From: Glandiceps talaboti
Lineage: Eukaryota > Hemichordata > Enteropneusta > Spengelidae
Direction of reading: 5' to 3'
Length of the DNA: 64,000 bases
NCBI RefSeq assembly: GCF_964340395.1
Contig: NC_135560.1
Span: 2,353,501 to 2,417,500, forward strand
The notes beneath the pieces are model-generated. The model was not told the DNA's origin. It saw only the letters and a program-made list of their open reading frames with translations, and made no database searches. Shown here one piece after another: positions 13,461-64,000 of the stretch (positions are counted from its first letter, which is position 1; each line of letters begins with the position of its first letter). A program made the position numbers and the translations under genes.

Positions 13461-15285
13461 ATCATGCTTGCAGTTTTTTCTGCTGTACTTTCACTTGCTT
13501 GACTTGTCAAAGTATGACCACAATGAACACTGCAGCCACTCATGTCACCCTGAGTACACCACACTTGCACTCAAGCATCATGGGGATTTGTATAACAGCT
13601 AGCGTGTTTATGAAGCTTTAATACAGAACATATGTAGTAAGAGACATATTATACTGGATGGGATTCCAGTAGGGCTACAACAGGGTGCTTTTACATCCTA
13701 GTCAGTAATAAGCAAGTGTTCCATCAGTCTGGAAAGGGGTCTAATTATGATCTGATGATAAACAACATCTGTACTTGTACACTGTATTGATAAGATCACA
13801 TTGCAGTAATCAAACAATAATAATAATAATGTTACTTTGACATATCATTTATATTACAATGGTTTATAAATGGGGAGGGGATGGTTACAATCTGATGACA
13901 GTGGTTTCTCCCACAGAACATATATTAATAAATTACGTTATTTATTTCTATTTTTAATGTTTTTATTTGTAATATTTTATTACATGTCACAACAGTAGTT
14001 ATAACTTATATTTGCTGGCAGCAGACACTGCACTACTTTCAGCTTTCTGTAAAATATTGCAATTATACAATCAAATAACTATTTAGCGTCCTAATGCGCT
14101 GTGCACTAATATTTCCTGCTGGTTATGAATTCTCAGTCTGAAGTACATAAACATACCTTTGAACTAATTTAACCTTTCCCCTGCTGGTAAGCAAATTTAT
14201 GTACACAAAGTGTTGATGCCACCTATTATAGATGAACTGTGAACCTCATTAAATAATTAAAGCTTCTGTTTTAAGGAGTTTAGAAGATTGCCAACATTTT
14301 CCACCTAATAACCTGATAATGTTGACACTGTCTATTTCTGTTTACCATGTATGTATAATAATATAGTCCTCAATTTGACCAAACCTTCAAATCACAAAAA
14401 ATCCACAATCCTGTCACTGATATGGTAGCAACCACACAATTGTGCACTGGATGCCAATTGTGGTATAACCACAGTGAAGGTAGAAATCGTAACAATACTG
14501 TACACTTGTATAGGAACTAGACTAACAATTGGGTATCTCGGCAAAAATTACAGTTAAATCCAGGACCTTACTTGTATATCAGGATTTCAAGACAGGATAC
14601 CTATTTTACAAATATCCCCATAAATATCACAATAATACCAAATACTAATAGTTTTGTGTTGTGCAATAATACAGTAACTCTGCTTTGACCTAAAATTATA
14701 TCTTTAGTAATTTTGACCCAAAATTTATATATTCTATTGAAACCGCCTTGCACTGAAGAGGATTTTTCCATCAAGCCATCACTATAAAAGTAACTTAAAC
14801 AAAATTGGAGAGCAATTTCTCTGTTGGATTTGAAGTCATTCTCAATGCCCTTCAATGCATTTCAAGTCCACATTGTCACACACTAAATACAATAACATAA
14901 TTTCATGCTTTCTGACGTCAAATCTACACAAATTAGTCATTTTAACTGAAATTATTTCCATTTTAATCTTTTTTCACTAAACAGACAAACCATGCTTGTT
15001 ATTCTGTATATACATGTAGTTCCATCAGATTATTTATGTTAGAATGCTGGTAATGGTCCTAGCTGCTGTTATCATGCATTTCACAGATGTTGACAATGGC
15101 ACATAAAATGAGAATGACCCCATCTCACTGTATAACAATAGTAAATCTACTGTCTGTCTAGTGTGATTAATGGCACATATAAAGGTCTAATAACTCAGTT
15201 ACAGCAATGCAGAGAGTTGTATTTGACAACCAGTGTGACTAAACTGACTATCAATATCATGGCAAAAATGACTTTGTCACAAGTA
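13461..15285. other. Unique AT-rich sequence, no gene seen
   Basis: No convincing exon was found on either strand. The minus-strand open frame at 14855-14601 has no recognisable motif and no usable acceptor and donor pair that I could identify. Confidence 0.5.
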
Positions 15286-15465
15286 GCACAGACCATGGAG
15301 GTATATAAAGGGCCTCCCCTTTATACCTCCATGCACAGACAGTACAAACTAACAAACACTAGTTACAAGTACAATGTAGCACAGACAGTGCAAACTAACA
15401 AACACTAGTTACAAGTACAATGTAGCACAGACAGTGCAAACTAACAAACACTAGTTACAAGTATA
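15286..15465. repeat. 46-bp tandem repeat, 3 copies, first copy interrupted by a 39-40 bp palindrome
   Basis: Unit AGCACAGACAGTGCAAACTA-ACAAACACTAGTTACAAGTA-CAATGT. In the first copy the unit is split by a near-perfect palindrome at about 15294-15333 (arms CATGGAGGTATA and TATACCTCCATG, with AAAGGG/CCCCTTT in the middle). GCACAGAC stands on both sides of the palindrome, consistent with an 8-bp target-site duplication. Confidence 0.85.
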
Positions 15466-15989
15466 AATCTTTGAACAGTGACAGTAAGCCACTTTATTCA
15501 CCAGAGATCTTTGCCTTATTCACCCGCTGGCCAAGACTTGAATAAACATGTGAGTCTTGAATAAATATGAGTGTAATAGCTTTCTCTATTCTACCAACCT
15601 CCTTTGTCAATACAACCAACAATTGAACTCAACTCCAATCAGTTCTACTAATGTAATGCTTTCCTATGGTTTCTAACTCCCTGTACAACTGTACTACTCA
15701 GTGTCCTTAGTTGTTTGCATGAAAACCAAGCCACACTGCTGGCTGCTATGTAGTCTTCCATCTGGTTTCTGGTCGGACATGGCCGACTGAAAGGATACAC
15801 TGCAACAATCACCTTTATAACATATACATGTAACACCTGCATGCAATCACACAACTTTCAACATGTTTAAGTTTGAAGTTCAACGAAAGTATATTATCTT
15901 ATTCTATGAATTATTCACTTGTCTCTGTGTATTGCTATAGTTGTGTGTCTGATCAAAGAACTGAACTATAACTAGGCACCAATTGTTTA
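15466..15989. other. Unique sequence, no gene seen
   Basis: No supported feature. The minus-strand open frame 15854-15648 has no recognisable family motif. Confidence 0.45.
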
Positions 15990-16985
15990 AACTATATTAA
16001 ACGTCATATCAGTACTGTATTATTACAGTGACATGGCCAAATATCATATTAGTACTGTATTATTACAGTGACTTGGCCAAATATCATAGTAGTACTGTAT
16101 TATTCCAGTGAAATGGCCAATATCGTATTAGTACGGTACTGTATTATTACAGTGAAATGGCCAATATCGTATTAGTACGGTACTGTATTATTACAGTGAC
16201 ATGGCCAAATATCGTATTAGTACGGTACTGTATTATTACAGTGACATGGCCAAATATCGTATTAGTACAGTACTGTATTATTACAGTGACATGGCCAAAT
16301 ATCGTATTAGTACAGTACTGTATTATTACAGTGACTTGGCCAAATATCATATTAGTACTGTATTATTACAGTGACTTGGCCAAATATCATAGTAGTACTG
16401 TATTATTCCAGTGACATGGCCAAATATCATATTAGTACTGTATTATTACAGTGACTTGGCCAAATATCATAGTAGTACTGTATTATTCCAGTGAAATGGC
16501 CAATATCGTATTAGTACGGTATTATTACAGTGACTTGGCCAAATATCATAGTAGTACTGTATTATTCCAGTGAAATGGCCAATATCGTATTAGTACGGTA
16601 CTGTATTATTACAGTGAAATGGCCAATATCGTATTAGTACGGTACTGTATTATTACAGTGACATGGCCAAATATCGTATTAGTACGGTACTGTATTATTA
16701 CAGTGACACGGCCAAATATCGTATTAGTACAGTACTGTATTATTACAGTGACATGGCCAAATATCGTATTAGTACAGTACTGTATTATTACAGTGACATG
16801 GCCAAATATCGTATTAGTACAGTACTGTATTATTACACTGACATGGCTAAATATCGTATTAGTACGGTACTGTATTATTACAGTGACATGGCCAAATATC
16901 GTATTAGTATGGTACTGTATTATTACAGTGACACGGCCAAATATCGTATTAGTATGGTACTGTATTATTACAGTGACTTGGCCAT
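15990..16985. repeat. 40-45 bp minisatellite, about 22 copies
   Basis: Unit AAATATCGTATTAGTACAGT-ACTGTATTATTACAGTGACA-TGGCC, with shorter 40-bp copies lacking GTACA/GTACG at the start of the array. The 45-bp phase makes both strands open for hundreds of bases (frames reading ITVTWPNIVLVRYCI and its complement), which are artefacts. Confidence 0.95.
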
Positions 16986-17542
16986 GAGCTGAACATTGTT
17001 GAAGTGTTTGAATAGAGCACTGCACAGCCTCGAGATGATAATACTTTATTGGTCTCTAAATGACTTGTCAGGAAATTACTCTTTGTTTCGCATACTCTTC
17101 AATCATGAGGCGTCAGAAAATCCCATACATGTCAACGACATTTATGTTAACGACTGTTTTTATAGGCTCAGATATCGGCCATATATGACTATATGTACTG
17201 CTACCATACATACAATACCCAAGCGTCGAATCTACAGTGTGTGAATACTGGCTAGCAAACTACTAGTACTATACTATTACTATAGTACTGTGCAATGTTG
17301 CGGTGTACGTAACAAAGAGCATTCAGAAGTTACTGCATATCTGCATGGTTTACTGTACACAACAGAAGTGTTATGTAGTGCTCTAAGAGTAATTAGATCA
17401 ATCAAGATCGGTCCTGACATTTAATATGGTCAACGTGAATGCATAAAGTTTGACATAGCGACCCATGTCGCCCGATAACTTCATTGCCATTATACCAAAC
17501 AGTCTCCGATTCCGACAGTCAACAAAACATGGACAAACTTAC
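16986..17542. other. Unique sequence downstream of the FERM exon donor
   Basis: Probably the start of intron 1 of the minus-strand gene beginning at 17626. CpG dinucleotides become more frequent from about 17400 rightward. No second exon recognised. Confidence 0.45.
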
Positions 17543-17626
17543 CTGTATGTCATGGTTGAGTTCTGTGTCGTCTAGCAATTTGATACCGCAAAAATATTCT
17601 TTGGAAGACCCTCCGAAACAACTCAT
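17543..17626 (-). CDS. First coding exon of a FERM-domain (band 4.1 superfamily) protein
   Basis: On the minus strand an ATG at 17626 in the context GAAAATGA opens 28 codons: MSCFGGSSKEYFCG then IKLLDDTELNHDIQ. The exon ends in CAG at 17543 followed by a consensus donor GTAAGT, phase 0. An in-frame TAA lies eight codons upstream, so the start is well defined. The pattern Y-C-x-(V/I)-x-LLDD-(S/T)-E-x(4)-IQ immediately before an intron is the first beta strands of a FERM F1 lobe, as found at the N-termini of FRMD3/FRMD5 and EPB41L4-type proteins, which link membranes to the cortical cytoskeleton. I could not find the next exon (DYFGLR-type motif) to the left, so intron 1 would be very long or the gene runs off the window. 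Exact family member unresolved. Confidence 0.6.
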
Positions 17627-18100
17627 TTTCCATGAGGGAGTTATTTATCGATACAGAAGTGAATGAAATTAAAATTGTTCGTACATTTTAACCGTCTACT
17701 GAGGACGTCTAGCACATATCATCGCTCGTCGAATTTTGACCGTGTTTGGCACCAGCACCGTAGTCCAAATATTGGATTCTACCATGCCGTTGCAGGGGTG
17801 GGTGGCACAAAGCAGCGCGGGTCTTCAATAAGTTATGGACATTGTAATTAGCTGTACTATATAGTTCTGTTGAACGTTCAAATTGCAATAATTTAGGCCA
17901 GAACGAAATTAAAGTTGGACGTGCACTAGTCTTGCTGCTAGACGTTCAGGCTTTCTTTCGATACTATAAGCGAACGAAGTTCGCAGTGAGGGCTTGCCCG
18001 AACATTGGATGTTCCATCCTCGATGGATAGCGATGTTCGGTCGTGTGTCGTCTTCTATCGGAAGAACATCCGAGGTCTAGCAGATAGACTAGGCGTGCAC
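17627..18100 (-). promoter_or_regulatory. Probable CpG-enriched promoter / 5' region of the FERM gene
   Basis: Directly upstream (minus-strand sense) of the FERM start codon the sequence is visibly richer in CpG than its AT-rich surroundings (CGTCG, GCGCGG, CGATCG-like words, TTCGGTCGTGTGTCG). It includes the perfect inverted repeat GCGAAC-GAA-GTTCGC at 17970-17984. No TATA box is clear. The call rests on position and composition and is inference. Confidence 0.4.
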
Positions 18101-18422
18101 CCTCAAATCACCATGCTGTCGCAAATGTCAACATAACTAGAAATGAGCTGGACTACACAGTGTGGAATGGGTTGAATTTCTGGGTGAATTTCTGAACAAA
18201 ATTCGCAAAATAGGCTGTCAAAGAAGAAAAGAAAATGAGGTGTAGGTCTGTAATTCAAATAAATGTTGACGAATGAAATGGGCAAAAATGTTTTGTTGCG
18301 GGGGAACTATACTTTAAAGATAACTTTTCTCGGCCCAATAGTGTATGGATAATAACCCTAAAGACTTCAATGTTGGGAAGATTATGATGTCAAACACACC
18401 TGTAGGTTTGAGGATATGCTCA

Positions 18423-18496
18423 CAAACAAACAAACAAACAAACAAACAAACAAACAAACAAACAAACAAACAAACAAACACACAAACAAACACCAA

Positions 18497-18541
<45 letters not shown>
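18423..18541. repeat. (AAAC)n and (GAT)n microsatellites
   Basis: About 17 AAAC/ACAA tetranucleotides (18423-18493) run into about 15 ATG/GAT triplets (18497-18541). Simple-sequence DNA; the overlapping open frame is spurious. Confidence 0.95.
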
Positions 18542-20689
18542 ACAGACCAGTGATTGCCCTATTCATTTTAACCACCTGGCACTTGAGGAACAAGTGTTTA
18601 CATCAATTTTCTCATTCGAAGCTTTGATTTTTAAATAGGAGCATGTAGTATTCAGTACCGTAGCCTGCGGGGGGGGGCAGCTGCCCCCCCCCCCTGAGAT
18701 TTTGGAAAAAAGAAAGAAAAAAAGCTACTTTTTGAATACATAGCGATGCTATTAAAATCGTTATTTACGTGACGATTCCTAGCATGCACGATTTAAATGG
18801 ATAGTTCACTAAAGTGACTGTACACTGACTAGTCGACTCCTGGCTAATATGTATCTTATATCGCTATTGTACGCTGGCTTAGCTTTGAATAAAAATGTGT
18901 CCAGTTAAAAATTGTAACTTTCTACAGCAAACTAAAAATTCTTTGTGCGGGAAAGTACAAAAGAAGTGCGCACATGCACTGTGCATTTTCCGAGAGTAAC
19001 AGTAGTCTTGAAAGTCTCCTTCATTTGAAGATAGCAAGTCGCAATTATAATGTCAGCAAGTGAAACTCAAAAGAAAAGACGGAAAAAGTCGTTCAACGTG
19101 AGGTCGCCTGCTATGCTGCATGCAGCGACTCCGAAGATGCGCTCGATCTCATTTACATCTTGTTCCTTATATTAAAACATTCCATACTGATAAAACGGCA
19201 GATCATTTTTTGGAATATTTGGTGGCCCTGAAAAAATATTAAACGAGGTACGCAGTTTAAGATCCACTATTTGAAGACATTTCTTTCAATAATTGTGTTC
19301 GACGTTGTCTTTGGTTAAAATGTTGTTTGATATAAATATCTCATTGCACACTGACACTAGCGTTATTCCGCAATTCATTTTGAAGCGACAATTTGCTATG
19401 GAAAGAATGGCCCTGAATTTGTAAACAGAGCTGTACCTTCGACACCAAACTTCAATTTCCATTATAATGATAATGACAAGGAGAATTCACTGAGTTCACC
19501 TTGGGTTCCGACATAAACGAGGCCATAACAGTTTTGGGAGTTGGGTAAAGAAAAAGATTATTTTGTTGTGTTACTTATTTGAGAAAGCACCATCCATTTG
19601 TTTTACTTTCAATGTGACATCTTTCGGCAACTACTTTGAAAGATACGACATTAGGCCAGAAAAAATGAAAAAGCTGTTCAACCTACCCATATATTTTTTT
19701 GGTGATGGGCAATATATCCTCATGCGGGCTTCGCATTTGTTTTTTCAAAATTAAGGATATTTCTTTATATTTTCTGAATAGTACATGTAACAATATACAT
19801 TTGAGTCTATTCCAAATTATATAATATCTTATATACAGTGGTTTACTTGGCTCTGATGTTGCATACAAGCATGAATTGAAATTAAATTTCCAATGTGCAC
19901 TAAAAAGAATTGAACAAAAGTTTACGACCATTGGGCCATCAAAAGTTTTGAAATGTTTTGCTCTTTATTCGGGATTTTTTGGAACCAAATTAAACTTCAG
20001 GAGAAGTCATTTACCATGTGCACATCAGCAAAATATCTTTCAGCTTTGCCACAACAAAATACACTTCCAGATAATATGTAATACATAGCATAATTGTTTC
20101 AATTCTGGTATTTTATTATGTCTATGGTTTGATATTTTATGCCTCTAAGAAGATATACTTGCCTGTGATTTATGGTAAGGGGGGGCACCAGTTCTTAAAA
20201 CGAAATGTTACTGTGTCATTGGAGTCAATGTAATAATGTTGAGGAGTAGGTAGTTGTTGTCTACACTTGGATCTTAAACTATCAAGCGTTACCAAACAGT
20301 CGGTTACAGACGGAGGGACGACAAATCTCACAGCATACAGCAAAGACTCTCACACAATAGCTTTTCACTGGAAGGCTTATGGTATTCGGCAAAGATGGAA
20401 ACTGGGAAGGGAAGGCAGGAGAAAAAATTAAGTTTCCAAAAATGTATGCAAATATGCCTGGCAACAAGTCCAAGCCCATAGTAACATATAAATGGTGGTG
20501 CCTATTGCAAAGAGACAAGTGAATAACCATTGTATGCAAATATGACTAGCAACAGGAGACTGCCATGGCAACAGTCAAATGATAGCATATATGGATAAGG
20601 TAAAAACAGGGTTGGATACACAATGACACACAAACAAAACATACAGTTGTGCTTCAGTTGGACTATTTTTACTAAACACATTTAATAGA
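18542..20689. other. Intergenic sequence with a G/C palindrome and degenerate repeats
   Basis: Contains a G-run/C-run palindrome around CAGCTG (18667-18695). A CpG-bearing stretch lies at 18720-19560. At 20440-20580 there are inverted-orientation relatives of the TTGCTAGGCATATTTGCATA repeat found at 26222-26500 and 43820-44480. I found no exon with conserved motifs. The open frame at 20539-20282 (minus) overlaps repeat-derived sequence. Confidence 0.45.
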
Positions 20690-21290
20690 AATTGAACAGA
20701 AAATATGGGGTTGCCACATTTTTGTTTTTGAAATGCATGAATTTGCCTTCATCTACACATCCCCAGATGTATTCGCATTAAATGTTAGCTCAATCTGTTC
20801 AGTAGAGATGGAATTATAGATTTTTGACCGAACAGGCACATTTTCAGTCCTAATTTGCATATGATATCATATCATATCACAGCAGAGTTTTATTACACAC
20901 CATGGTTTGATAATAGTTTTATTGCCTCTTTATGTGTACATGAAATGCCAGGGGAACTGGAAATTTGTTTACTGATGGGACCATCATGTCATGAACAATT
21001 CTTAGTAAAAACACCCTGAAGAATATTTTACCCAAATTTCAGCCCAATCTCCCCAGTAGTTTTTGAGTTTAAGTTTTTTGACCAAAAGTCACATTTTTTT
21101 ACCCGAATCACAAACTGGTGGTAGTATCATTTTGATTTGAACAATTTCCCAACTAGACACCCAAGGTAATAGACCCATCAAATATCATGGCAATTGGTTC
21201 AGTGGTTTTTGATTTTGAGTTGTTTACATACACACACACACACACACACATCCCTATAGTACTACCGATTCTCAGTTCAGTTGTGCTAAA
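20690..21290 (+). mobile_element. Composite CA-tailed dispersed element, copy 1
   Basis: Contains the units seen at 26520-27160, 35190-36130 and 44470-45360: TAATTTGCATATGATATCAT, CATCATGTCATGAACAATTC, CACCCTGAAGAATATT, TTTTTGACCAAAAG and TCATGGCAATTGGTTCAGTG. It is followed by (CA)n at 21230-21250 and an imperfect 3' hairpin ending TTCAGTTGTGCTAA. It is non-coding and ends in AGTTGTGCTAA like the other copies. Confidence 0.75.
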
Positions 21291-21344
21291 AATGGAGATA
21301 AGAAAAAATTCCACAGGTCAATGTCATGCCACTGAATGTTTGTG

Positions 21345-21445
21345 GATTTTTCTTCCATCAAAATCCAAAACACAATGACCCCTGTTCACAATTTTCAAAA
21401 CAGGATAACCCCCTCCCGAAGAAAATGACCAGTTCCTAAGAACAG
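21345..21445 (+). mobile_element. Degraded end of a poly-C element
   Basis: AAAACACAATGACCCCTGTT, CACAATTTTCAAAACAGGAT, AACCCCCTCCCGAAGAAAAT and GACCAGTTCCTAAG follow the same order as the better preserved copy at 34355-34500 that ends GAAACTGACCGGTCCCTTA. Here the C-runs are shortened and the terminus mutated. Confidence 0.65.
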
Positions 21446-22435
21446 CTTCGTTAACTACATGTACATCTAAATCGTTTGACAATGATACACAAACCTCATC
21501 ACACATTAACTGTATTTCATATTGAATAAATGTTCAGTCATAGTCTTTCCATACCATGTTACTACATGTGATTTTCTGCTGTCATCATAGATTTCCATAT
21601 TTCTGAGACTAGCAAAGAATTAACCTCCCTGTAGATTTGAATGACAACTTTGATGTTTTTCTGAAATTGCAAGTAATTTTAGGTGATATAACATGAACCC
21701 ATACTTATGAAAATATCTCTATTTCCTGAAGTGGTATTTCCCCTCTAAGAAAGAAATGTTGGGTAAACTGACATCCTACTACAAATTTATTCATGTTAAC
21801 ATTTATTTACTACGATGATACAACTGTCAACATGAAACTGTTGATGAATGGAACCAGTTACAAATAGGGAAAGTAAACTAAATTGGATTAACATGGCATG
21901 TGGGAATTACAGAGACTTATATTACATTCCATCATTTGATAAAATAGCTGTATGGCCTCTTTTACATAATACTTCATGGTCACAACAATATTTGAAGTTC
22001 CCTTGGTGTTCTATGTGTACATAAAGAATCCATAAAACTGTTCTTATCAAACCATGATATGTATACAAGTCTGTGATATGCCAAGTATTATTAATCCAAT
22101 TCATTGTTTTGTGGTGCAGCTAGCCTCTACATCTAGCATCTCATCTTTTACTTGACTACAATAACATACATTCCATATCACAATACACTGTATAGAGAAA
22201 ACACACAAAAGACACTGCATTAGGAGAATCCAAAAATAAACTTTAATACTGCTTTATAACGCAAAAATATATTTTTCTGTGGTCATCCTGTTACAGTCAT
22301 GAGTCTATCTGAGATGGTCTAGTGACTACTAGTGGGGTAGATGGTTCTGATAACTGTTAGTACATTATGCCAATGGTTAGTGACTTCTAGTTTATAGGTC
22401 AGTGGATAATGTAACATGTGAATTCATTAGTCAAA
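21446..22435. other. Unique AT-rich sequence, no gene seen
   Basis: No exon, array or RNA gene recognised. A minus-strand ATTAAA hexamer (22247-22242) and AATAAA-type words near 21785 are possible polyadenylation signals for DNMT3, but nothing singles out one of them. Confidence 0.45.
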
Positions 22436-23530
22436 AGAATACATCAAGTCTAGATATGTATGTACAGGATGACTCTTCTAGAGTATAGATGTGCAAAGGA
22501 TGACCCTTCTAGAGTATAGATGTGTACAGAATGACCCTTCTAAAGTATATATGTGTACAGGATGACCCTTCTAGAGTATAGATGTGTACAGAATGACCCT
22601 TCTAGAGTATAGATGTGTACAGAATGACCCTTCTAGAGTATACCGTAGATGTATACAGGATGACCCTTCTAGAGTATAGATGTGTACAGAATGACCCTTC
22701 TAGAGTATATATGTGTACAGAATGACCCTTCTAGAGTATATATGTGTACAGAATGACCCTTCTACAGTATAGATGTGTACAGAATGACCCTTCTACAGTA
22801 TATATGTGTACAGAATGACCCTTCTACAGTATAGATGTGTACAGAATGACCCTTCTACAGTATAGACGTGTACAGAATGACCCTTCTAGAGTATACCGTA
22901 GATGTATACAGGATGACCCTTCTAGAGTATAGATGTGTACAGAATGACCCTTCTACAGTATAGATGTGTACAGAATGACCCTTCTAGAGTATAGATGTAT
23001 ACAGGATGATAGATGTGTACAGAATGACCCTTCTACAGTATATATGTGTACAGAATGACCCTTCTAGAGTATAGATGTATACAGGATGACCCTTCGAGAG
23101 TATAGATGTGTACAGGATGACCCTTCTAGAGTATAGATATATACAGGATGACCCTTCAAGAGTATAGATGTGTACAGAATGACCCTTCTAGAGTATAGAT
23201 GTGTACAGTCAATGACCCTTCTAGAGTATAGATGTGTACAGGATGACCCTTCTAGAGTATAGACGTGTACAGGATGACCCTTCTAGAGTATATATGTGTA
23301 CAGGATGACCCTTCTAGAGTATATATGTGTACAGGATGACCCTTCTAAAATATAGATGTATACAGGATGACCATTCTAGAGTATAGATGTATACAGGATG
23401 ACCCTTCTAGAGTATAGATGTACATGTATACAGAATGACCCTTCTAGAGTATAGATGTATACAGGATGACCCTTCTAGAGTATAGATGTGTACATGATGA
23501 CCCTTCTAAAGTATACATATGCACAGGATG
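22436..23530. repeat. 31-bp minisatellite, about 35 copies, downstream of DNMT3
   Basis: Unit AGTATAGATGTGTACAGGAT followed by GACCCTTCTAG, with common variants AGAATGA, TACAGTATA and an inserted CCGTA. It lies 1 to 2 kb past the DNMT3 stop codon, so it could be in a long 3' UTR or in intergenic DNA. Confidence 0.95.
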
Positions 23531-24334
23531 GTTAAGTTTGGGTTTATCAACTGCAAATGCAACATCTTAGAATTTTCTAAATGTTGACATTTTTGTTATA
23601 AATGTGATTATCCATAAATTACATGTACATCAGCTGTAAAAGTCATTTGTACAAAAAGTAAAATAAAACAAGTTTTATAACTGCAGGTACGTAATTTGTA
23701 AAAAAAAATCTAAGCAAATACAATAGAACATAATCTTCAACACAACACAGAATAAATATAATAAAATATCAACAATTTTCAACATCAAAACATTATAGAG
23801 ATAAGTAGTTCAGAATGTTTACACTATTCTATCTTATTTCAGTTTTTAACACAGTCCAAGTATCTGACATTATGTCTTTCCTATAATAACAGTTAGTTCT
23901 GAGTCATAAGCATTCCTCAATAGTCTACACAATAGTGTATATGGAACCTAAACATGTCAATGAAAATGAAAAGACCTTGACGGACAGTCTTTTCAAAAAG
24001 AAAGTTAAGCACAAAGAACTTCCCTTTTTTCATAATAGTTGAGCATAAACTCTGAACTTGTGTGGGGTTTTTTTTTCAAAACAAATTACTCACAAAGAAC
24101 TTATCATTTTGAAAACAGTTAAACAAAAAACTTTTTCTAATAAAAGAAATCCATGTTTTTAAAAAAAATGAAGTCACACACCTGGAACTCACCTTGAAGA
24201 AACATTGCCAAAAGGCTATAATATCAAATAGTATAAACACAACATAGTCAGTAAAATACTTCAAACTTATATTTGCATTATAACAAATACACAAACTCAT
24301 GGAATATTTACTGAAAAGTATCTATTTTCCAGCA
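23531..24334. other. AT-rich probable DNMT3 3' flank
   Basis: A/T-homopolymer-rich sequence, no open frame of interest. It may include 3' UTR of the minus-strand DNMT3 transcript; the cleavage site could not be assigned. Confidence 0.4.
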
Positions 24335-24494
24335 TGTAAGTCCCACTCTCAAGACTTAGATAGTACTTACAACACATAAGTCCCTCTCTCAAGACTTAGA
24401 TAGTACTTATAACACATAAGTCCCTCTCTCAAGACTTAGATAGTACTTATAACACATAAGTCCCTCTCTCAAGACTTAGATAGTACTTATAACA
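24335..24494. repeat. 40-bp tandem repeat, 4 copies, next to the DNMT3 stop
   Basis: Units of TAAGTCCCTCTCTCAAGACT-TAGATAGTACTTATAACACA begin 65 bases past the DNMT3 stop codon, so they almost certainly lie in the 3' UTR. The first copy differs at two positions and the last three are nearly identical. Confidence 0.9.
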
Positions 24495-24558
24495 GGTAAT
24501 TTACGGTTTTCTGGTCAATAACTTCAGGCACATAGATTGGGGTTAACTAAGCTCAGTT

Positions 24559-64000
<39,442 letters not shown>

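Noticed and set aside
16147-17025. Overlapping open frames on both strands (repeated ITVTWPNIVLV-type and its complement)
   Set aside because: 45-bp repeat is a multiple of 3, so any stop-free unit gives a long frame. No coding signature.
20282-20539. 85-residue minus-strand frame
   Set aside because: Overlaps inverted copies of the TTGCTAGGCATATTTGCATA dispersed repeat; no protein family resemblance.

Overview
This is metazoan genomic DNA: AT-rich, intron-dense and full of repeats. The main gene lies on the minus strand and is a de novo DNA (cytosine-5)-methyltransferase of the DNMT3 family. I could place eighteen consecutive exons between 64000 (gene enters from the right edge) and the stop codon at 24559. 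All splice sites are AG/GT, every intron phase matches its neighbour, and the joined exons total 2382 bases (793 residues plus stop), covering a basic repeated N-terminal segment, a PWWP domain, an ADD zinc-finger domain and a complete methyltransferase domain. Only the extreme N-terminus is missing. A full PWWP-ADD-MTase DNMT3, tRNA-derived SINEs, CR1/L2-like retrotransposon remnants and many minisatellites suggest a marine invertebrate such as a hemichordate, amphioxus or mollusc. I cannot decide which from sequence alone.

Layout from left to right: 1-17500 is non-coding and holds long minisatellites (1-480, 601-3175, 8096-9780, 11152-11700, 12406-13460, 15990-16985) and two decayed non-LTR retrotransposon fragments (about 4826-5690 and 10095-11160). 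At 17543-17626 (minus) there is a good candidate first coding exon of a FERM-domain protein, with a CpG-richer probable promoter just upstream (17627-18100); its other exons were not found, so 1-17542 may be its first intron. 18100-24558 is intergenic or DNMT3 3' UTR with a 31-bp minisatellite at 22436-23530. From 24559 to 64000 lies DNMT3, whose introns are inflated by about sixteen tandem arrays and by nested dispersed elements.

Adding up the arrays, roughly 28 kb of the 64 kb is tandem repeat. The most unusual feature is that at least five DNMT3 introns carry arrays whose repeat unit includes the exon-intron junction itself: the last 9-51 coding bases plus the 5' splice donor (24946-26119, 28041-29838, 30213-31156, 59690-63385) or the 3' acceptor plus the first 18 coding bases (46322-48410). 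Each such intron therefore offers dozens of copies of its own authentic splice site, and using any copy other than the one next to the intact exon would bring in an early stop codon. The first exon in the window is itself a 63-bp in-frame coding minisatellite. These arrays have in turn been invaded by small foldback or TIR elements, which give a relative order of events.
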